A DNA stretch of 64,000 bases from Streptomyces yatensis (GCF_018069625.1 NZ_CP072941.1:7440001-7504000); one strand, 5' to 3'; positions 9,392-19,219 are shown, numbered from the stretch's first letter. Translations and numbers: made by a program. The notes: generated by a model not told the origin, from the sequence alone.

Positions 9392-9420
9392 CACGGGACC
9401 TCGTCCATCATCACGGGACC
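9381..9420. repeat. Perfect 20-bp tandem duplication over the DUF4240 gene start
   Basis: Bases 9381-9400 are repeated exactly at 9401-9420. On the minus strand each copy contains GTGATGATGGACGA. The upstream copy can encode MMDEVP and stops with TGA at 9391-9393, overlapping the ATG at 9391. Confidence 0.95.
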
Positions 9421-9510
9421 AGGATCGGCCCTCCCGCGCACCCCCGCACGCGGAACGCGCCGGATGCGGCCGCTTCGTCATACCCGACAGCGGGTGTCGT
9501 ATTTCCCTGC

Positions 9511-9590
9511 CAAGGTCGACCTGGGCCGACCCGGGTCAACCCGGCTCAACCCGGATCAACATGGTTCGAACCGGATCAACCCGGGTCACC
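9511..9590. promoter_or_regulatory. Array of eight 10-bp units upstream of an SDR gene (candidate operator array)
   Basis: Eight consecutive 10-bp blocks fit a CCGGNTCAAC consensus. The best are CCGGGTCAAC (9531), CCGGCTCAAC (9541), CCGGATCAAC (9551 and 9571) and CCGGGTCACC (9581). The flanking blocks at 9511, 9521 and 9561 are degenerate. A period close to one helical turn would place each unit on the same DNA face. The array ends 33 bp before the GTG of the SDR at 9624. A regulatory role is inference. Confidence 0.55.
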
Positions 9591-9623
9591 CACAGGGCAT
9601 CCGCACCGAGAGGACATAGGGAC

Positions 9624-10544
9624 GTGAGCACACAGGGCGCACTGGCGGGCAGGATCGCGCTCGTCGCGGGGGCGACGCGCGGCGCGGGCCGGGCGATGGC
9701 CGTCGAACTGGGGGCGGCCGGGGCCACCGTCTACGCGACGGGCCGCACCACACGGGAGAGCGTCAGCGAGGTGGGGCGGGCCACGGAGACCATCGAGGAG
9801 ACGGCGGAGCTGATCACGGCCGCGGGCGGCACGGGCATCGCGGTGCCGACCGACCATCTGGAGCCCGAGCGGGTCCGGGCGCTGGTGGAGCGGATCGACC
9901 GGGAGCAGGGCCGGCTGGACGTCCTGGTCAACGACGTATGGGGCGGTGAGGCGCTGATCGAGTTCGGTAAGAAGAGCTGGGAGACCAATCTCGCGGGCGG
10001 GCTGCGGATGCTCCGGCTCGGCGTCGAGACCCACCTCATCACCAGCTACTACGCGCTGCCGCTGCTGATCCGGCACCCGGGCGGGCTGGTGGTCGAGGTG
10101 ACCGACGGCAACGAGGAGTTCAACAAGACCTACCGCGAGAACCTCTTCTACGACCTCGCCAAGAACGCCCCGATCCGCACGGCCTTCGGGCTCGCGGAGG
10201 AGCTGAAGGAGTTCGACGGCACGGCGGTGAGCGTCTCGCCGGGCTTTCTGCGCTCCGAGCAGATGCTGGACCACTTCGGGGTGACGGAGGAGAACTGGCG
10301 CGACGCGGTGGAGGGGGAGCCGCACTTCGCCATCGCCGAGTCGCCGTACTTCGTCGGACGGGCGGTCGCCGCGCTCGCCGCCGACCCGGACCGGGCGCGC
10401 TGGAACGGGAAGTCCGTCTTCAGCGGGGAGCTGGCCAAGGTCTACGGCTTCACCGATCGGGACGGCTCCCGGCCGGATGTCCTCGGCTACTTCCGGGACG
10501 TGGTCTTCGGAGGCAAGGCGGGCACGGCCGCCGACTACCGGTAG
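9624..10544 (+). CDS. Short-chain dehydrogenase/reductase
   Basis: 306 residues from GTG 9624 after a GAGAGGA at about 9608-9614. The glycine-rich cofactor loop is VAGATRGAGRAMAVELGAAG, with ATGRTT following beta-2, which suggests NADP preference. DVLVNDVWGGE replaces the usual NNAG motif. The catalytic YxxxK is present as FYDLAKNAPIRTAF. Length exceeds the classical 250 residues because of an extra C-terminal segment. Substrate unknown. A 10-bp operator-like array lies just upstream. It is convergent with the WYL regulator at 10773-11738. Confidence 0.85.
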   Translation: MSTQGALAGRIALVAGATRGAGRAMAVELGAAGATVYATGRTTRESVSEVGRATETIEETAELITAAGGTGIAVPTDHLEPERVRALVERIDREQGRLDVLVNDVWGGEALIEFGKKSWETNLAGGLRMLRLGVETHLITSYYALPLLIRHPGGLVVEVTDGNEEFNKTYRENLFYDLAKNAPIRTAFGLAEELKEFDGTAVSVSPGFLRSEQMLDHFGVTEENWRDAVEGEPHFAIAESPYFVGRAVAALAADPDRARWNGKSVFSGELAKVYGFTDRDGSRPDVLGYFRDVVFGGKAGTAADYR

Positions 10545-10547
10545 CTC

Positions 10548-10581
10548 GAGGGCGAGCGCGAGGGCGAGCGCGAGGGCGAGG
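10548..10581. repeat. 12-bp tandem repeat after the SDR stop codon
   Basis: GAGGGCGAGCGC repeats 2.8 times starting three bases after the SDR stop. The remaining bases to 10772 are GC-rich with no gene seen. Confidence 0.85.
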
Positions 10582-10772
10582 GCACGGAGCCTTGCCGGGG
10601 CCGGGCCCGGCGTCCCGGGCAATGGCTCGGCGCCGTACCGAGGCCGCGCTCGGCGGAGTCCGGGGCGACGTCTCGGCGCTCTACGGACGGGGGTGCTGTT
10701 GGAGGCGGCTCTACGAGCGGGGCGCGCGGCCACCACCGGTAGAGCGCCGCGGGCGCCCGCAGCGCACTGCGG

Positions 10773-11738
10773 TCACTCGTAGCGCTCCGCCGTGCGGCGC
10801 GCCGTCTCGGCGAAGAGCGCGCGCAGCTCCGGCGGCCCCAGCACCTCCGCCTCCGGGCCGAGCCCGAGCAGCTGGGCGAGGGCGACCTCGTACGACTCGA
10901 CGGGCAGGGTGATGGTGAGCCGCCCCTGCCCGTCCGGCTCCCCGGCCTCGCGTACGGCCTCCTCGGCCGCCGTCCGGTCCGTGACATGCGGCAGCGCCCG
11001 GGCACCGGCCGGGGTCAGCCGTACGACGGCCTTCTCCCGCAGGATCGAGCGGGCGAACTGATCGGCCCGCTCCCCCCAGAAGCCGGGCAGGTCGAAGTCC
11101 TCGTCCCGGACGAAGTGGGTGCCGTCCGGTTCGACGGCCGTGAAGCGATCCACCCGGTACACCCGGAAGCCGCCCTCCGTGCGGGCCGCGAGGTACCAGA
11201 CGCCCGCCTTGAGCACGAGCCCGTACGGTTCGAGCTCCCGCCGGACCTCCGCGTCCCGGCGCCGGTAGCGCACGGTGATCCGCAGATCGTCCCAGACCGC
11301 GTCGGCGATCCTCGGCAGCAGCTCCGGCGCCTCCGGCTCCCGCCACCAGCCCGGGGCGTCGAGATGGAACCGCTGGGCCACCGTGTGGGAGGCGTCCCGC
11401 AGCTCCGGGAGCAGCGCGGCGGACACCTTCAGCCGGGCGGCGGAGGCGGCGTCCGCGAGCCCCATCTCGCGCAGCGCGGAGGGGACGCCGGAGAGGAACA
11501 GCGCCTCGGCCTCGGTCCTCCCGAGGCCGGTCAGCCGGGTGCGGTAGCCGCCGATGAGCCGGTAGCCACCGGCCCGGCCCCGGTCCGCGTAGACCGGGAT
11601 CCCCGCCTCGGAGAGCGCGGCGGCGTCCCGGGTCACGGTGCGCTCCGAGACCTCCAGCTCACGTGCCAGCTCGGCCCCCGTGATCGAGGGGCGAGCCTGG
11701 AGCAGAAGCACCATCTTGATGAGCCGGGCAGCACGCAC
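10773..11738 (-). CDS. WYL-domain (YafY-type) transcriptional regulator
   Basis: 321 residues from GTG 11738. Residues 1-60 form an HTH_11/DeoR-like winged helix (ARLIKMVLLLQARPSITGAE, then VSERTVTRDAAALSEAGIP). A WYL domain follows, with LEPYGLVLKAGVWYLAART and YRVDRFTAVEP, and a WCX C-terminal extension ends the protein. WYL proteins sense ligands, often nucleotides or nucleic acids, and regulate transcription. The target is unknown. It is convergent with the SDR and preceded by a dispersed palindromic repeat. Confidence 0.87.
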   Translation of the reverse strand: MRAARLIKMVLLLQARPSITGAELARELEVSERTVTRDAAALSEAGIPVYADRGRAGGYRLIGGYRTRLTGLGRTEAEALFLSGVPSALREMGLADAASAARLKVSAALLPELRDASHTVAQRFHLDAPGWWREPEAPELLPRIADAVWDDLRITVRYRRRDAEVRRELEPYGLVLKAGVWYLAARTEGGFRVYRVDRFTAVEPDGTHFVRDEDFDLPGFWGERADQFARSILREKAVVRLTPAGARALPHVTDRTAAEEAVREAGEPDGQGRLTITLPVESYEVALAQLLGLGPEAEVLGPPELRALFAETARRTAERYE

Positions 11739-11825
11739 GGCCCCATGATGCCGTGCGCTGCGGGCGGGCGGCGGATCGTCGTGCGCGGCCCGTCGGCCGG
11801 GTGCCGCGCGGGAGCGGCGGCTCGG

Positions 11826-12030
11826 GGGCGGGGGCCCCGGGTGTCCGGCGGGTCTTCCCCTACCCGCCCCTTCCCGGCACCTGACGAGATGCGGCTCCGC
11901 CGCGTGGGGGCCCGGCCCCGGCCCCCGCCGGGGCTCCGCCCCGGACCCCGCTCCTCAAACGCCGGAGGGGCTGGATACGGGCTGAACGCCGGAGGGGCTG
12001 GATTCGGGGAACGCCGGAGGGGCTGGAACG
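11826..12030. repeat. Dispersed intergenic palindromic repeat, copy A
   Basis: This 365-bp gap between aceE (3' end) and the WYL gene holds a Streptomyces-type dispersed element: GCGGCTCCGCCGCGTGG, GGGGCTCCGCCCCGGAC, and CCTCAAACGCCGGAGGGGCT. The last part is reiterated as ACGCCGGAGGGGCTGGA three times (about 11958-12025). Parts of it recur near 22.1, 31.0 and 59.9 kb. Confidence 0.85.
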
Positions 12031-12103
12031 GTGGCTGACCGCGCGGCGGCAGCGCGCGCGCAGGGGCCCGGGCCGCGTGGCCCGGGCCCCTGCGCCGGCG
12101 TCG

Positions 12104-14779
12104 TCAGATGCCGTACCGCTCCGCGGCCTCCTTGGGCGCGGTGGTCCGTACGACGCCCTGCCGGGCCAGCCGGGACAGCGCGGCCACCACGATGGCCGGG
12201 GCGTCCACGCCGAAGTGGCGCCGGGCGGCCTCGCGGGTGTCGGAGAGGCCGAAGCCGTCCGTGCCCAGCGAGTACCAGTCCTGCTCGACCCACTGGCTGA
12301 TCTGGTCGGGGACCGCACGCATCCAGTCGCTGACGGCGAGGACCGGGCCCGGTGCGCCTGCCAGGGCACGGGTGACGTACGGGACCCGGTCTTCGCCACT
12401 GAGCTGCGCCGCGTCACAGGACAGGGCGTCACGGCGCAGCTCGCTCCAGGAGGTGGCGGACCACACGTCGGCGGCCACGCCCCAGTCGTCGGCGAGGAGT
12501 TTCTGGGCCTCCAGCGCCCAGTGGATGGCGGTGCCGGAGGCGAGGAGCTGGATGCGGGGGGAGTCCTCGGCCGGGGCCGTGGCCTCCTGGTAGCGGTACA
12601 GGCCCTTGAGGATGCCCTCCTCGACGCCTTCGCCCGCAGGCATCGGCGGCTGGACCTTGGTCTCGTTGTAGACGGTCAGGTAGTAGAAGACGTCCTCGGC
12701 CTCGGGGCCGTACATCCGCCGCAGACCCTCCCGCACGATCACGCCGATCTCGTACGCGAACGCCGGGTCGTAGGCGAGCGCCGCCGGGTTGGTGGAGGCG
12801 ATCAGCGGGGAGTGGCCGTCGGCGTGCTGCAGGCCCTCGCCGGTCATCGTCGTACGGCCGGCGGTGGCGCCGATGAGGAAGCCGCGGCCGAGCTGGTCGG
12901 CGAGCGCCCACATCTGGTCGGCGGTGCGCTGCCAGCCGAACATCGAGTAGAAGATGTAGAAGGGAATCATCGGCTCGCCGTGGGTCGCGTACGACGTCGC
13001 GGCGGCGGTGAAGTCGGCCATCGAACCGGCCTCGGTGATCCCCTCGTTGAGGATCTGACCGTTCTGCGCTTCCTTGTAGTACAGGAGCTGATCGCGGTCG
13101 ACCGGGTCGTAGGTCTGGCCGAGCGGGGAGTAGATCCCGGCGGTGGGGAAGAGCGACTCCATGCCGAAGGTCCGCGCCTCGTCCGGCACGATCGGCACCC
13201 AGCGCCGCCCCGTCTCCTTGTCCCGCATCAGGTCCTTGACCAGCCGGACGAAGGCCATGGTGGTGGCGATCTCCTGGCTGCCGGAGCCCTTGGCGAGCGC
13301 CTCGAACGGCTTCGCGGACGGCTCGGGCAGGGCCACCGCGTGGACCTTGCGGGCCGGGGCGGGGCCGCCGAGGGCCGCGCGGCGCTCCTGGAGGTAGCGG
13401 ACCTCGGGGGAGTCGGGGCCGGGGTGGACGTAGGGGACGAGGCCGTCGTCCAGCTTGCTGTCCGGGATGGGGAGTTCGAGGAGGTCCCGCATGGCGCGGA
13501 ACTCCTTGCCGGTCAGCTTCTTCATCTGGTGGTTGGCGTTGCGCGACTCGAAGCCGGGGCCCAGCGTCCAGCCCTTGACGGTCTGGGCGAGCACCACGGT
13601 CGGGGCGCCCTTGTGCTCCATGGCGGCGCGGTAGGCCGCGTACACCTTGCGCGGCTCATGGCCCGCGCGCGAGGTGTGGAAGCACTCGGTGAGCTTGGCG
13701 TCCGTGAGCTGCTGGGCCAGCCGGGCCAGCTCCGGCTCGGCGCCGAAGAAGTGCTCGCGGATGTAGGCGGCGTCACGGGTCGCGTACGTCTGGAACTGGC
13801 CGTCGGGGACCTCGCGCAGCCGGCGGACCAACGCGCCCGAGGTGTCCAGCGCGAACAGCTCGTCCCAGGCGGAGCCCCACAGCGACTTGACCACGTTCCA
13901 GCCCGCCGCGCGGAACTGGGCCTCCAGCTCCTGCACGATCTTGAAGTTGGCGCGCACCGGGCCGTCGAGCCGCTGCAGATTGCAGTTGATGACGAAGGTG
14001 AGGTTGTCCAGGCCCTCGCGCCCGGCCAGCGCCAGGGCGGCCGTCGACTCCGGCTCGTCCATCTCGCCGTCGCCCAGGAAGGCCCAGACGTGGGAGTTCG
14101 CGGTGTCCTTGATGCCGCGCGCCGCCAGATAGCGGTTGAAGCGGGCCTGGTAGATCGCGGAGATCGGGCCGATCCCCATCGAGACGGTGGGGAACTCCCA
14201 CAGCCACGGCATCCGCCGCGGATGCGGATAGGACGGCAGCCCCTCCCCGCCCGCCTCGCGGCGGAAGTGGTCCAGGTGGTGTTCGGTCAGCCGTCCGTCG
14301 AGGAAGGCGCGGGCGTAGATGCCGGGGGAGGCGTGGCCCTGGATGTAGAGCTGGTCGCCGCTGCCGTCCGCCTCCTTGCCGCGGAAGAAGTGCTGGAAGC
14401 CCGTCTCGTAGAGCCAGGCGGCGGAGGCGAAAGTGGCGATGTGACCGCCGAGGCCGTCACGGCTGCCGCGGGTGACCATCGCCGCCGCGTTCCACCGGTT
14501 CCAGGCGGTGATGCGGCTCTCCATGGCCTCGTCGCCCGGGAACGCGGGCTCGGCGGCGGTCGGGATGGTGTTGACGTAGTCCGACTCCAGCAGGGGCGGC
14601 AGGGCGAGCCCGGTGCTCTCGGCGCGCTCCAGGGTGCGGCGCATGAGATACGAGGCGCGGTGTGACCCGGCCGCCTGCGCGACGGCGTCCAGGGAGGCGC
14701 CCCATTCGGCGGTCTCCTCGGGGTCACGGTCGGGAAGCTGGTCGAGCGCACTCGGCCGCGTGCGTGCGAGATCGGTCAT
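12104..14779 (-). CDS. aceE: Pyruvate dehydrogenase E1 component, homodimeric AceE type
   Basis: 891 residues from ATG 14779, the family's usual length. The thiamine diphosphate motif is present as [10 protein letters not shown] with [18 protein letters not shown]-terminal [20 protein letters not shown] and [20 protein letters not shown] are AceE signatures. It decarboxylates pyruvate and acetylates the E2 lipoyl domain in the cytoplasmic PDH complex. E2 and E3 are encoded at 15.6-18.8 kb on the same strand. No ribosome-binding site precedes the ATG, while TACAGT lies seven bases upstream, which suggests a leaderless mRNA. The GntR gene at 14872-15495 is directly upstream. Confidence 0.95.
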   Translation of the reverse strand: MTDLARTRPSALDQLPDRDPEETAEWGASLDAVAQAAGSHRASYLMRRTLERAESTGLALPPLLESDYVNTIPTAAEPAFPGDEAMESRITAWNRWNAAAMVTRGSRDGLGGHIATFASAAWLYETGFQHFFRGKEADGSGDQLYIQGHASPGIYARAFLDGRLTEHHLDHFRREAGGEGLPSYPHPRRMPWLWEFPTVSMGIGPISAIYQARFNRYLAARGIKDTANSHVWAFLGDGEMDEPESTAALALAGREGLDNLTFVINCNLQRLDGPVRANFKIVQELEAQFRAAGWNVVKSLWGSAWDELFALDTSGALVRRLREVPDGQFQTYATRDAAYIREHFFGAEPELARLAQQLTDAKLTECFHTSRAGHEPRKVYAAYRAAMEHKGAPTVVLAQTVKGWTLGPGFESRNANHQMKKLTGKEFRAMRDLLELPIPDSKLDDGLVPYVHPGPDSPEVRYLQERRAALGGPAPARKVHAVALPEPSAKPFEALAKGSGSQEIATTMAFVRLVKDLMRDKETGRRWVPIVPDEARTFGMESLFPTAGIYSPLGQTYDPVDRDQLLYYKEAQNGQILNEGITEAGSMADFTAAATSYATHGEPMIPFYIFYSMFGWQRTADQMWALADQLGRGFLIGATAGRTTMTGEGLQHADGHSPLIASTNPAALAYDPAFAYEIGVIVREGLRRMYGPEAEDVFYYLTVYNETKVQPPMPAGEGVEEGILKGLYRYQEATAPAEDSPRIQLLASGTAIHWALEAQKLLADDWGVAADVWSATSWSELRRDALSCDAAQLSGEDRVPYVTRALAGAPGPVLAVSDWMRAVPDQISQWVEQDWYSLGTDGFGLSDTREAARRHFGVDAPAIVVAALSRLARQGVVRTTAPKEAAERYGI

Positions 14780-14783
14780 GAAA

Positions 14784-14798
14784 CAGACTGTAGGTCTG
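14784..14798. promoter_or_regulatory. Inverted repeat CAGAC-N5-GTCTG over the aceE -10 region
   Basis: CAGACTGTAGGTCTG lies 5-19 bases upstream of the aceE ATG and spans the candidate -10 hexamer. It overlaps the adjacent 17-bp palindrome by two bases. It may be a second operator or simply part of the promoter. Confidence 0.45.
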
Positions 14799-14814
14799 AT
14801 CGATGATCGATCAA
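14787..14814 (-). promoter_or_regulatory. Candidate leaderless aceE promoter
   Basis: On the minus strand TTGATC (14809-14814), a 16-bp spacer and TACAGT (14787-14792) make a good vegetative-type promoter. The -10 ends seven bases before ATG 14779, so transcription would start at or next to the A of the start codon. The lack of a Shine-Dalgarno sequence agrees. Confidence 0.55.
14797..14813. promoter_or_regulatory. Perfect 17-bp palindrome, candidate GntR/FCD operator of aceE
   Basis: TGATCGATGATCGATCA is a perfect inverted repeat around G14805. It overlaps the -35 hexamer and spacer of the candidate aceE promoter and lies 58 bp beyond the 3' end of the GntR gene. FadR-subfamily GntR proteins bind short palindromes of this size. 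Binding by the neighbouring regulator is inference. Confidence 0.5.
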
Positions 14815-14871
14815 AGCTCTGCCAAGGAAAAAGTGCTCCGTAAGGCGAAATTGGCATTCCGTGCCGCGAAA

Positions 14872-15495
14872 CTAGGCACGCGGTGCACAGCCGAGGACAT
14901 GTTCCTTGACCAGTTCGCCGACCCTCGGGTCCCGCCGCTTGAAGGCGTCCACCACCGCCTGGTGCTCCTCGGCGTACGACTCCTGGACGGTGCCCAGCCA
15001 GCGGATCGACAGCGTCGTCCAGATCTCGATGCCCAGCGACTCCCAGGTGTGCAGCAGCACGCTGTTGCCCGACGCCCGCACCAGCTCGCGGTGGAACGCC
15101 ACGGTGTGCCGCACCTGCGCCTCCGCGTCGGCCGTGCGGTCCGCCTCGTACAGCCCCCGCACCTCGGGCTCCAGGGCGGAGGTGTCCTCGGCCAGCACGG
15201 GCGCGGCCAGCTCCGCCGCGATCTGCTCCAGCCCGGCCCGAACCGGATAGATCTCCTCCAGGTCGGAGGCGGTCAGATTCCGGACCCGGACGCCCTTGTT
15301 GGGAACCGACTCGATCAGCCGCAGCGACTCCAGCTCCCGCAGCGCCTCCCGTACGGGCGTCTGGCTGACCTCCAGCTCCGTGGCGATCCTGCGCTCCACG
15401 ATCCGCTCGCCCGGCTTCCAGCGGCCGCTGACGATGCCCTCCACGATGTGCTCGCGGATCTGTTCGCGCAGCGAGTGGACGACGGGCGCGGCCAT
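14872..15495 (-). CDS. GntR-family regulator, FadR/FCD subfamily
   Basis: 207 residues from ATG 15495 with AAGGAG at about 15502-15507. Residues 1-75 are the GntR winged helix ([20 protein letters not shown], then [20 protein letters not shown]). Residues 80-200 are the all-helical FCD ligand domain with [20 protein letters not shown] and His residues ([20 protein letters not shown]) that can hold a metal. It sits between E2 and aceE on the same strand, 92 bp before aceE. It is the obvious candidate to sense a carboxylate such as pyruvate or lactate and control aceE, by analogy with PdhR (inference). Confidence 0.88.
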   Translation of the reverse strand: MAAPVVHSLREQIREHIVEGIVSGRWKPGERIVERRIATELEVSQTPVREALRELESLRLIESVPNKGVRVRNLTASDLEEIYPVRAGLEQIAAELAAPVLAEDTSALEPEVRGLYEADRTADAEAQVRHTVAFHRELVRASGNSVLLHTWESLGIEIWTTLSIRWLGTVQESYAEEHQAVVDAFKRRDPRVGELVKEHVLGCAPRA

Positions 15496-15559
15496 GGGGA
15501 ACTCCTTAGAACCAGCGGTGAACAGTAGCCATTATCCCGGCACTGCGGTAACGAAAACC

Positions 15560-15590
15560 GCGCCCCGCACGGAAAGCCCGTGCGGGGCGC
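15560..15590 (-). terminator. Terminator hairpin after the E2 gene
   Basis: A perfect 13-bp stem (GCGCCCCGCACGG with its complement) closes a five-base loop 31 bp beyond the sucB stop. It separates E2 from the downstream GntR gene. Confidence 0.8.
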
Positions 15591-15620
15591 GGCAATGCCT
15601 CGGAGGGATCCTCGGAGGGC

Positions 15621-17375
15621 TCAGAGACCGAGGTCCACCTCGAACTCACCGGTCTCCAGGATCTCCTTGACGGCCGTCAGGTAACGGGCCGCGTCGGCAC
15701 CGTCCACCAGGCGGTGGTCGTAGGAGAGCGCCACGTACGTCATGTTGCGCACCGCGATGGTCTCGCCCAGCTCCGGGTGGTCGATGACCACCGGGCGCTT
15801 GACGGTCGCGCCGATGCCCAGGATGGCGACCTGGTTCGGGGGCACGATGATCGTGTCGAACAGCGCACCGCGCGAGCCGGTGTTGCTGATCGTGAAGGTG
15901 GCGCCGGACACCTCGTCCGGGGTGATCTTGTTGGAGCGGACCTTGCCCGCCAGCTCCGCCGTCTTCTTGGCGATACCGGCGATGTTGAGGTCACCCGCGT
16001 TCTTGATGACCGGGGTCATCAGGCCCTTCTCGGCGTCCACCGCGATACCGACGTTCTCCACGTCGAAGTAGGTGATGGTGCCGTCGTCGTTGATCCGGGC
16101 GTTGACGGCCGGGTGGGCCTTCAGCGCCTGGACGGCGGCCTTCACGAAGAACGGCATCGGCGAGAGCTTGACGCCCTCGCGCTGCGCGAACGCGTCCTTG
16201 GCCTGCGCGCGCAGCCGCATGACCTTGGTGACATCCACCTCGACCACGCTGGTCAGCTGCGCCTGCTCGTGCAGGGCCTTCATCATGTTGTCGCCGATGA
16301 CCTTGCGCATCCGCGGCATCTTGATGGTCTGGCCACGCAGCGGGGACGCCGCCTGCGGGGCGGCCTTCGGCGCGGCGGCGGCCGGGGCGGCCTGGGCCTG
16401 GGCGGCGGCCTTGGCGGCCTCCGCGGCGGCGATGACGTCCTGCTTGCGGACGCGGCCGCCGACGCCGGTGCCCTTGACGGTGGACAGGTCCACGTTGTTC
16501 TCGGCGGCCAGCTTGCGCACCAGCGGGGTGACGTAGGCGCCCTCGGCCTCGGGGGCCGCGGGAGCGGGGGCGGCCGGAGCCGCCGCCGGAGCCGGGGCGG
16601 GCGCCGGAGCGGCCGGCGCCGGCTCGGGAGCGACCGGCTCCGGGGTGACGGCCTGCGGCGCGGGGGCGCTCGGGGCCTGCGGGGCCGGGGCGGGCGCCGG
16701 GGCCTCCTGGACCGGCTCGGGGGCCGGGGCGGCCGGGGCGGGCGCGGCGGCCGGAGCGGCGCCGGCGGCACCGATCACGGCGAGCTTGGCGCCGACCTCG
16801 GCGGTCTCGTCCTCGCCGACCAGGATCTCCAGCAGGGTGCCCGCGACCGGGGCCGGGATCTCGGTGTCGACCTTGTCGGTGGAGACCTCGAGCAGCGGCT
16901 CATCGGCCTCGACGGACTCGCCGACCTCCTTGAGCCAGCGGGTCACGGTGCCCTCGGTCACCGACTCGCCCAGCGCGGGCAGAACCACATCGGTGCCCTC
17001 GGCGCCACCGGCCGGAGCGGCGGCGGCAGGGGCGGGTGCGGGGGCAGGGGCCTCGGCGGCGGGCGCCGGGGCGGGCTCGGGCTGAGCCGCCGGAGCGGGC
17101 TCGGCCGCGGGGGCGGGGGCCTCGGCCGGAGCCGCGCCACCGTCGTCGATAACGGCCAGCTCGGCGCCGACCTCGACCGTCTCGTCCTCGGCCACCTTGA
17201 TGGACGTCAGCACACCGGCCGAAGGGGCCGGGATCTCGGTGTCGACCTTGTCGGTCGACACCTCGAGCAGGGGCTCGTCGGCCTCGACGCGCTCACCTTC
17301 GGCCTTGAGCCAGCGGGTGACGGTGCCCTCGGTCACGCTCTCGCCGAGCGCCGGCAGGGTTACGGAAACCGCCAT
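15621..17375 (-). CDS. sucB: Dihydrolipoamide acyltransferase E2 with two lipoyl domains
   Basis: 584 residues from ATG 17375, AAGGAG about 12 bases upstream. Two near-identical lipoyl domains carry the modified lysine in [14 protein letters not shown] at about K43 and K168. They are joined by Ala/Pro swivel linkers. A peripheral subunit-binding domain follows ([20 protein letters not shown], near residue 280), and the catalytic acyltransferase domain ends with [16 protein letters not shown]. Such proteins are annotated SucB but often serve as the shared or PDH E2 (DlaT) in actinobacteria. Proximity to aceE and lpdA favours the PDH role. lpdA is 52 bp upstream on the same strand. Confidence 0.93.
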   Translation of the reverse strand: MAVSVTLPALGESVTEGTVTRWLKAEGERVEADEPLLEVSTDKVDTEIPAPSAGVLTSIKVAEDETVEVGAELAVIDDGGAAPAEAPAPAAEPAPAAQPEPAPAPAAEAPAPAPAPAAAAPAGGAEGTDVVLPALGESVTEGTVTRWLKEVGESVEADEPLLEVSTDKVDTEIPAPVAGTLLEILVGEDETAEVGAKLAVIGAAGAAPAAAPAPAAPAPEPVQEAPAPAPAPQAPSAPAPQAVTPEPVAPEPAPAAPAPAPAPAAAPAAPAPAAPEAEGAYVTPLVRKLAAENNVDLSTVKGTGVGGRVRKQDVIAAAEAAKAAAQAQAAPAAAAPKAAPQAASPLRGQTIKMPRMRKVIGDNMMKALHEQAQLTSVVEVDVTKVMRLRAQAKDAFAQREGVKLSPMPFFVKAAVQALKAHPAVNARINDDGTITYFDVENVGIAVDAEKGLMTPVIKNAGDLNIAGIAKKTAELAGKVRSNKITPDEVSGATFTISNTGSRGALFDTIIVPPNQVAILGIGATVKRPVVIDHPELGETIAVRNMTYVALSYDHRLVDGADAARYLTAVKEILETGEFEVDLGL

Positions 17376-17427
17376 GGTGTTCGGTTGCTCCTTAACGATC
17401 TTTGCGGATGGTTCGCGCTCGGGATGA

Positions 17428-18816
17428 TCAGTCGTGGGAGTGCAGCGGCTTGCCGGCCAGGGCCAGGTGGGCCTCGCCGAGCGCCTCGTTCTGAGTGGGG
17501 TGGGCGTGGACGAGCTGCGCGACCTCGGCGGGCAGCGCCTCCCAGTTGTAGATCAGCTGAGCCTCGCCCACCTGCTCGCCCATCCGGTCACCGACCATGT
17601 GGACGCCGACGACGGCACCGTCCCGTACCTGCACGAGCTTGATCTCGCCCGCGGTCTTGAGGATCTTGCTCTTGCCGTTGCCCGCGAGGTTGTACTTCAG
17701 GGCGACGACCTTGTCCGCACCGTACAGCTCCTTGGCCTTGGCCTCGGTGATGCCGACGGAGGCGACCTCGGGGTGGCAGTAGGTCACCCGCGGCACGCCG
17801 TCGTAGTCGATCGGAACGGGGTTCTGGCCCGCCAGCCGCTCGGCCACCAGCATGCCCTCGGCGAAGCCGACGTGGGCCAGCTGAAGGGTGGGGACCAGGT
17901 CACCGACGGCGGAGATGGTCGGCACGTTGGTCCGCATGTACTCGTCGACCAGGACATAGCCGCGGTCCATGGCGACCCCGGCCTCCTCGTAGCCCAGGCC
18001 CTGCGAGACCGGGCCCCGGCCGACGGCCACCAGCAGCAGCTCGGCCTCGAAGGTCTTGCCGTTCTCCAGCGAGACCTTGACGCCGTCGGCGGTGTACTCG
18101 ACGCCGGAGAAGCGGGAGCCGAGGGAGAAGTTGATGCCGCGCTTGCGGAAGGCGCGCTCCAGCAGCTTGGAACTGCTCTCGTCCTCGACCGGGACGAGGT
18201 GGGGAAGCGCCTCGACGATGGTGATGTCGGCCCCGAAGGACTTCCACGCGGAGGCGAACTCGACGCCGATGACGCCGCCGCCCAGCACGACCGCGGACTT
18301 CGGCACGCGGTCCAGCACCAGGGCGTGATCGGAGGAGATGACGCGGTTGCCGTCGATCTCCAGGCCGGGAAGGGACTTGGGCACCGAACCGGTGGCCAGC
18401 AGGATGTGGCGGCCGGTGTAACGCTCGCCGTTCACATCGACAGAGGTCGGGGAGGACAGCCGGCCCTCACCCGTCACATAGGTGACCTTGCGGGAGGCGA
18501 TCAGACCCTGCAGACCCTTGTACAGGCCCGAGACCACGCCGTCCTTGTACTTGTGCACACCCTCGATGTCGATGCCCTCGAAGGTGGTCTTCACGCCGAA
18601 TTCCGAGCCCTCACGGGCCTGGTCGGCGAGCTCACCGGCGTGCAGCAGAGCCTTGGTGGGGATGCAGCCACGGTGCAGACAGGTGCCGCCCAGCTTGTCC
18701 TTCTCGATCAGGGCGACGTCCAGACCCAGCTGCGCCGCGCGCAGGGCAGCGGCGTAACCGCCGCTACCGCCTCCGAGGATCACTAGGTCGAAAACGGTGC
18801 TGGCGTCGTTCGCCAC
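17428..18816 (-). CDS. lpdA: Dihydrolipoyl dehydrogenase E3
   Basis: 462 residues from GTG 18816, chosen because GGAGG sits seven bases upstream. A longer in-frame extension has no such site. The FAD fold [20 protein letters not shown] is followed by the redox-active disulfide [16 protein letters not shown]. The C-terminal active-site His and Glu lie in [17 protein letters not shown]3 reoxidises dihydrolipoyl groups with NAD+ in PDH, oxoglutarate dehydrogenase and glycine cleavage complexes. It is most likely co-transcribed with the E2 gene 52 bp downstream. Confidence 0.96.
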   Translation of the reverse strand: MANDASTVFDLVILGGGSGGYAAALRAAQLGLDVALIEKDKLGGTCLHRGCIPTKALLHAGELADQAREGSEFGVKTTFEGIDIEGVHKYKDGVVSGLYKGLQGLIASRKVTYVTGEGRLSSPTSVDVNGERYTGRHILLATGSVPKSLPGLEIDGNRVISSDHALVLDRVPKSAVVLGGGVIGVEFASAWKSFGADITIVEALPHLVPVEDESSSKLLERAFRKRGINFSLGSRFSGVEYTADGVKVSLENGKTFEAELLLVAVGRGPVSQGLGYEEAGVAMDRGYVLVDEYMRTNVPTISAVGDLVPTLQLAHVGFAEGMLVAERLAGQNPVPIDYDGVPRVTYCHPEVASVGITEAKAKELYGADKVVALKYNLAGNGKSKILKTAGEIKLVQVRDGAVVGVHMVGDRMGEQVGEAQLIYNWEALPAEVAQLVHAHPTQNEALGEAHLALAGKPLHSHD

Positions 18817-19036
18817 GTCACGTCCTCCATGCATGGTGCGCCGGGGCCGGCCTTGGTCGGCCGGGCGGCGTGTGTATTCGGCCGCTTCTTGCGTCGGCGG
18901 CCCTGGTGTCGGGGGCCCTGTCCTGCCGGGACAACATCTTCGCACTTGTTGGGAGGGGACGGGACGCGGGGCCGCTGTGTGAGAAATCTCCAGACCCCAG
19001 TTCAGGGGTTACTCCTGCGTATCCGGAACGCGGAGC

Positions 19037-19069
19037 CCCGTCGATTTCGTTGAGGGCGAAATCGACGGG
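19037..19069 (-). terminator. Long hairpin in the pepA-lpdA gap
   Basis: CCCGTCGATTTCG pairs perfectly with CGAAATCGACGGG around a seven-base loop. It lies about 150 bp beyond the pepA stop and upstream of lpdA on the same strand. It is likely a pepA terminator; there is no U-tract, as is common in Streptomyces. Confidence 0.6.
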
Positions 19070-19089
19070 ACTTTCGGCCCTAGGGGCCG

Positions 19090-19215
19090 GCGGTCGCGAT
19101 GCGTTGTCGCGGGGCGCCGCTGCGTTGCGGCGCGGTGCTGCGTTGCGGTTCTGCGGTGTAGTGCTGCGTCGCGTCGCTGTGGTGGTGCTGCGCCGCTGCG
19201 TCGCTGTGTTGCGCT
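19090..19215. repeat. Degenerate GCTGCGTTGCGG-type repeats
   Basis: The DNA just 3' of pepA is a run of irregular TGCTGCGTYGCGG-like units of 10-14 bp. No gene was seen here; the rest of the 18817-19219 gap holds only the hairpin at 19037. Confidence 0.65.
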
Positions 19216-19219
19216 CGGC

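Noticed and set aside
12077..14665. Long plus-strand frame opposite aceE
   Set aside because: It is the antisense shadow of a highly biased GC-rich gene; AceE motifs on the minus strand are decisive.
15714..17642. Long plus-strand Gly/Arg-rich frame opposite the E2 gene
   Set aside because: It is antisense to Ala/Pro linkers and lipoyl domains of E2 and has low-complexity content.
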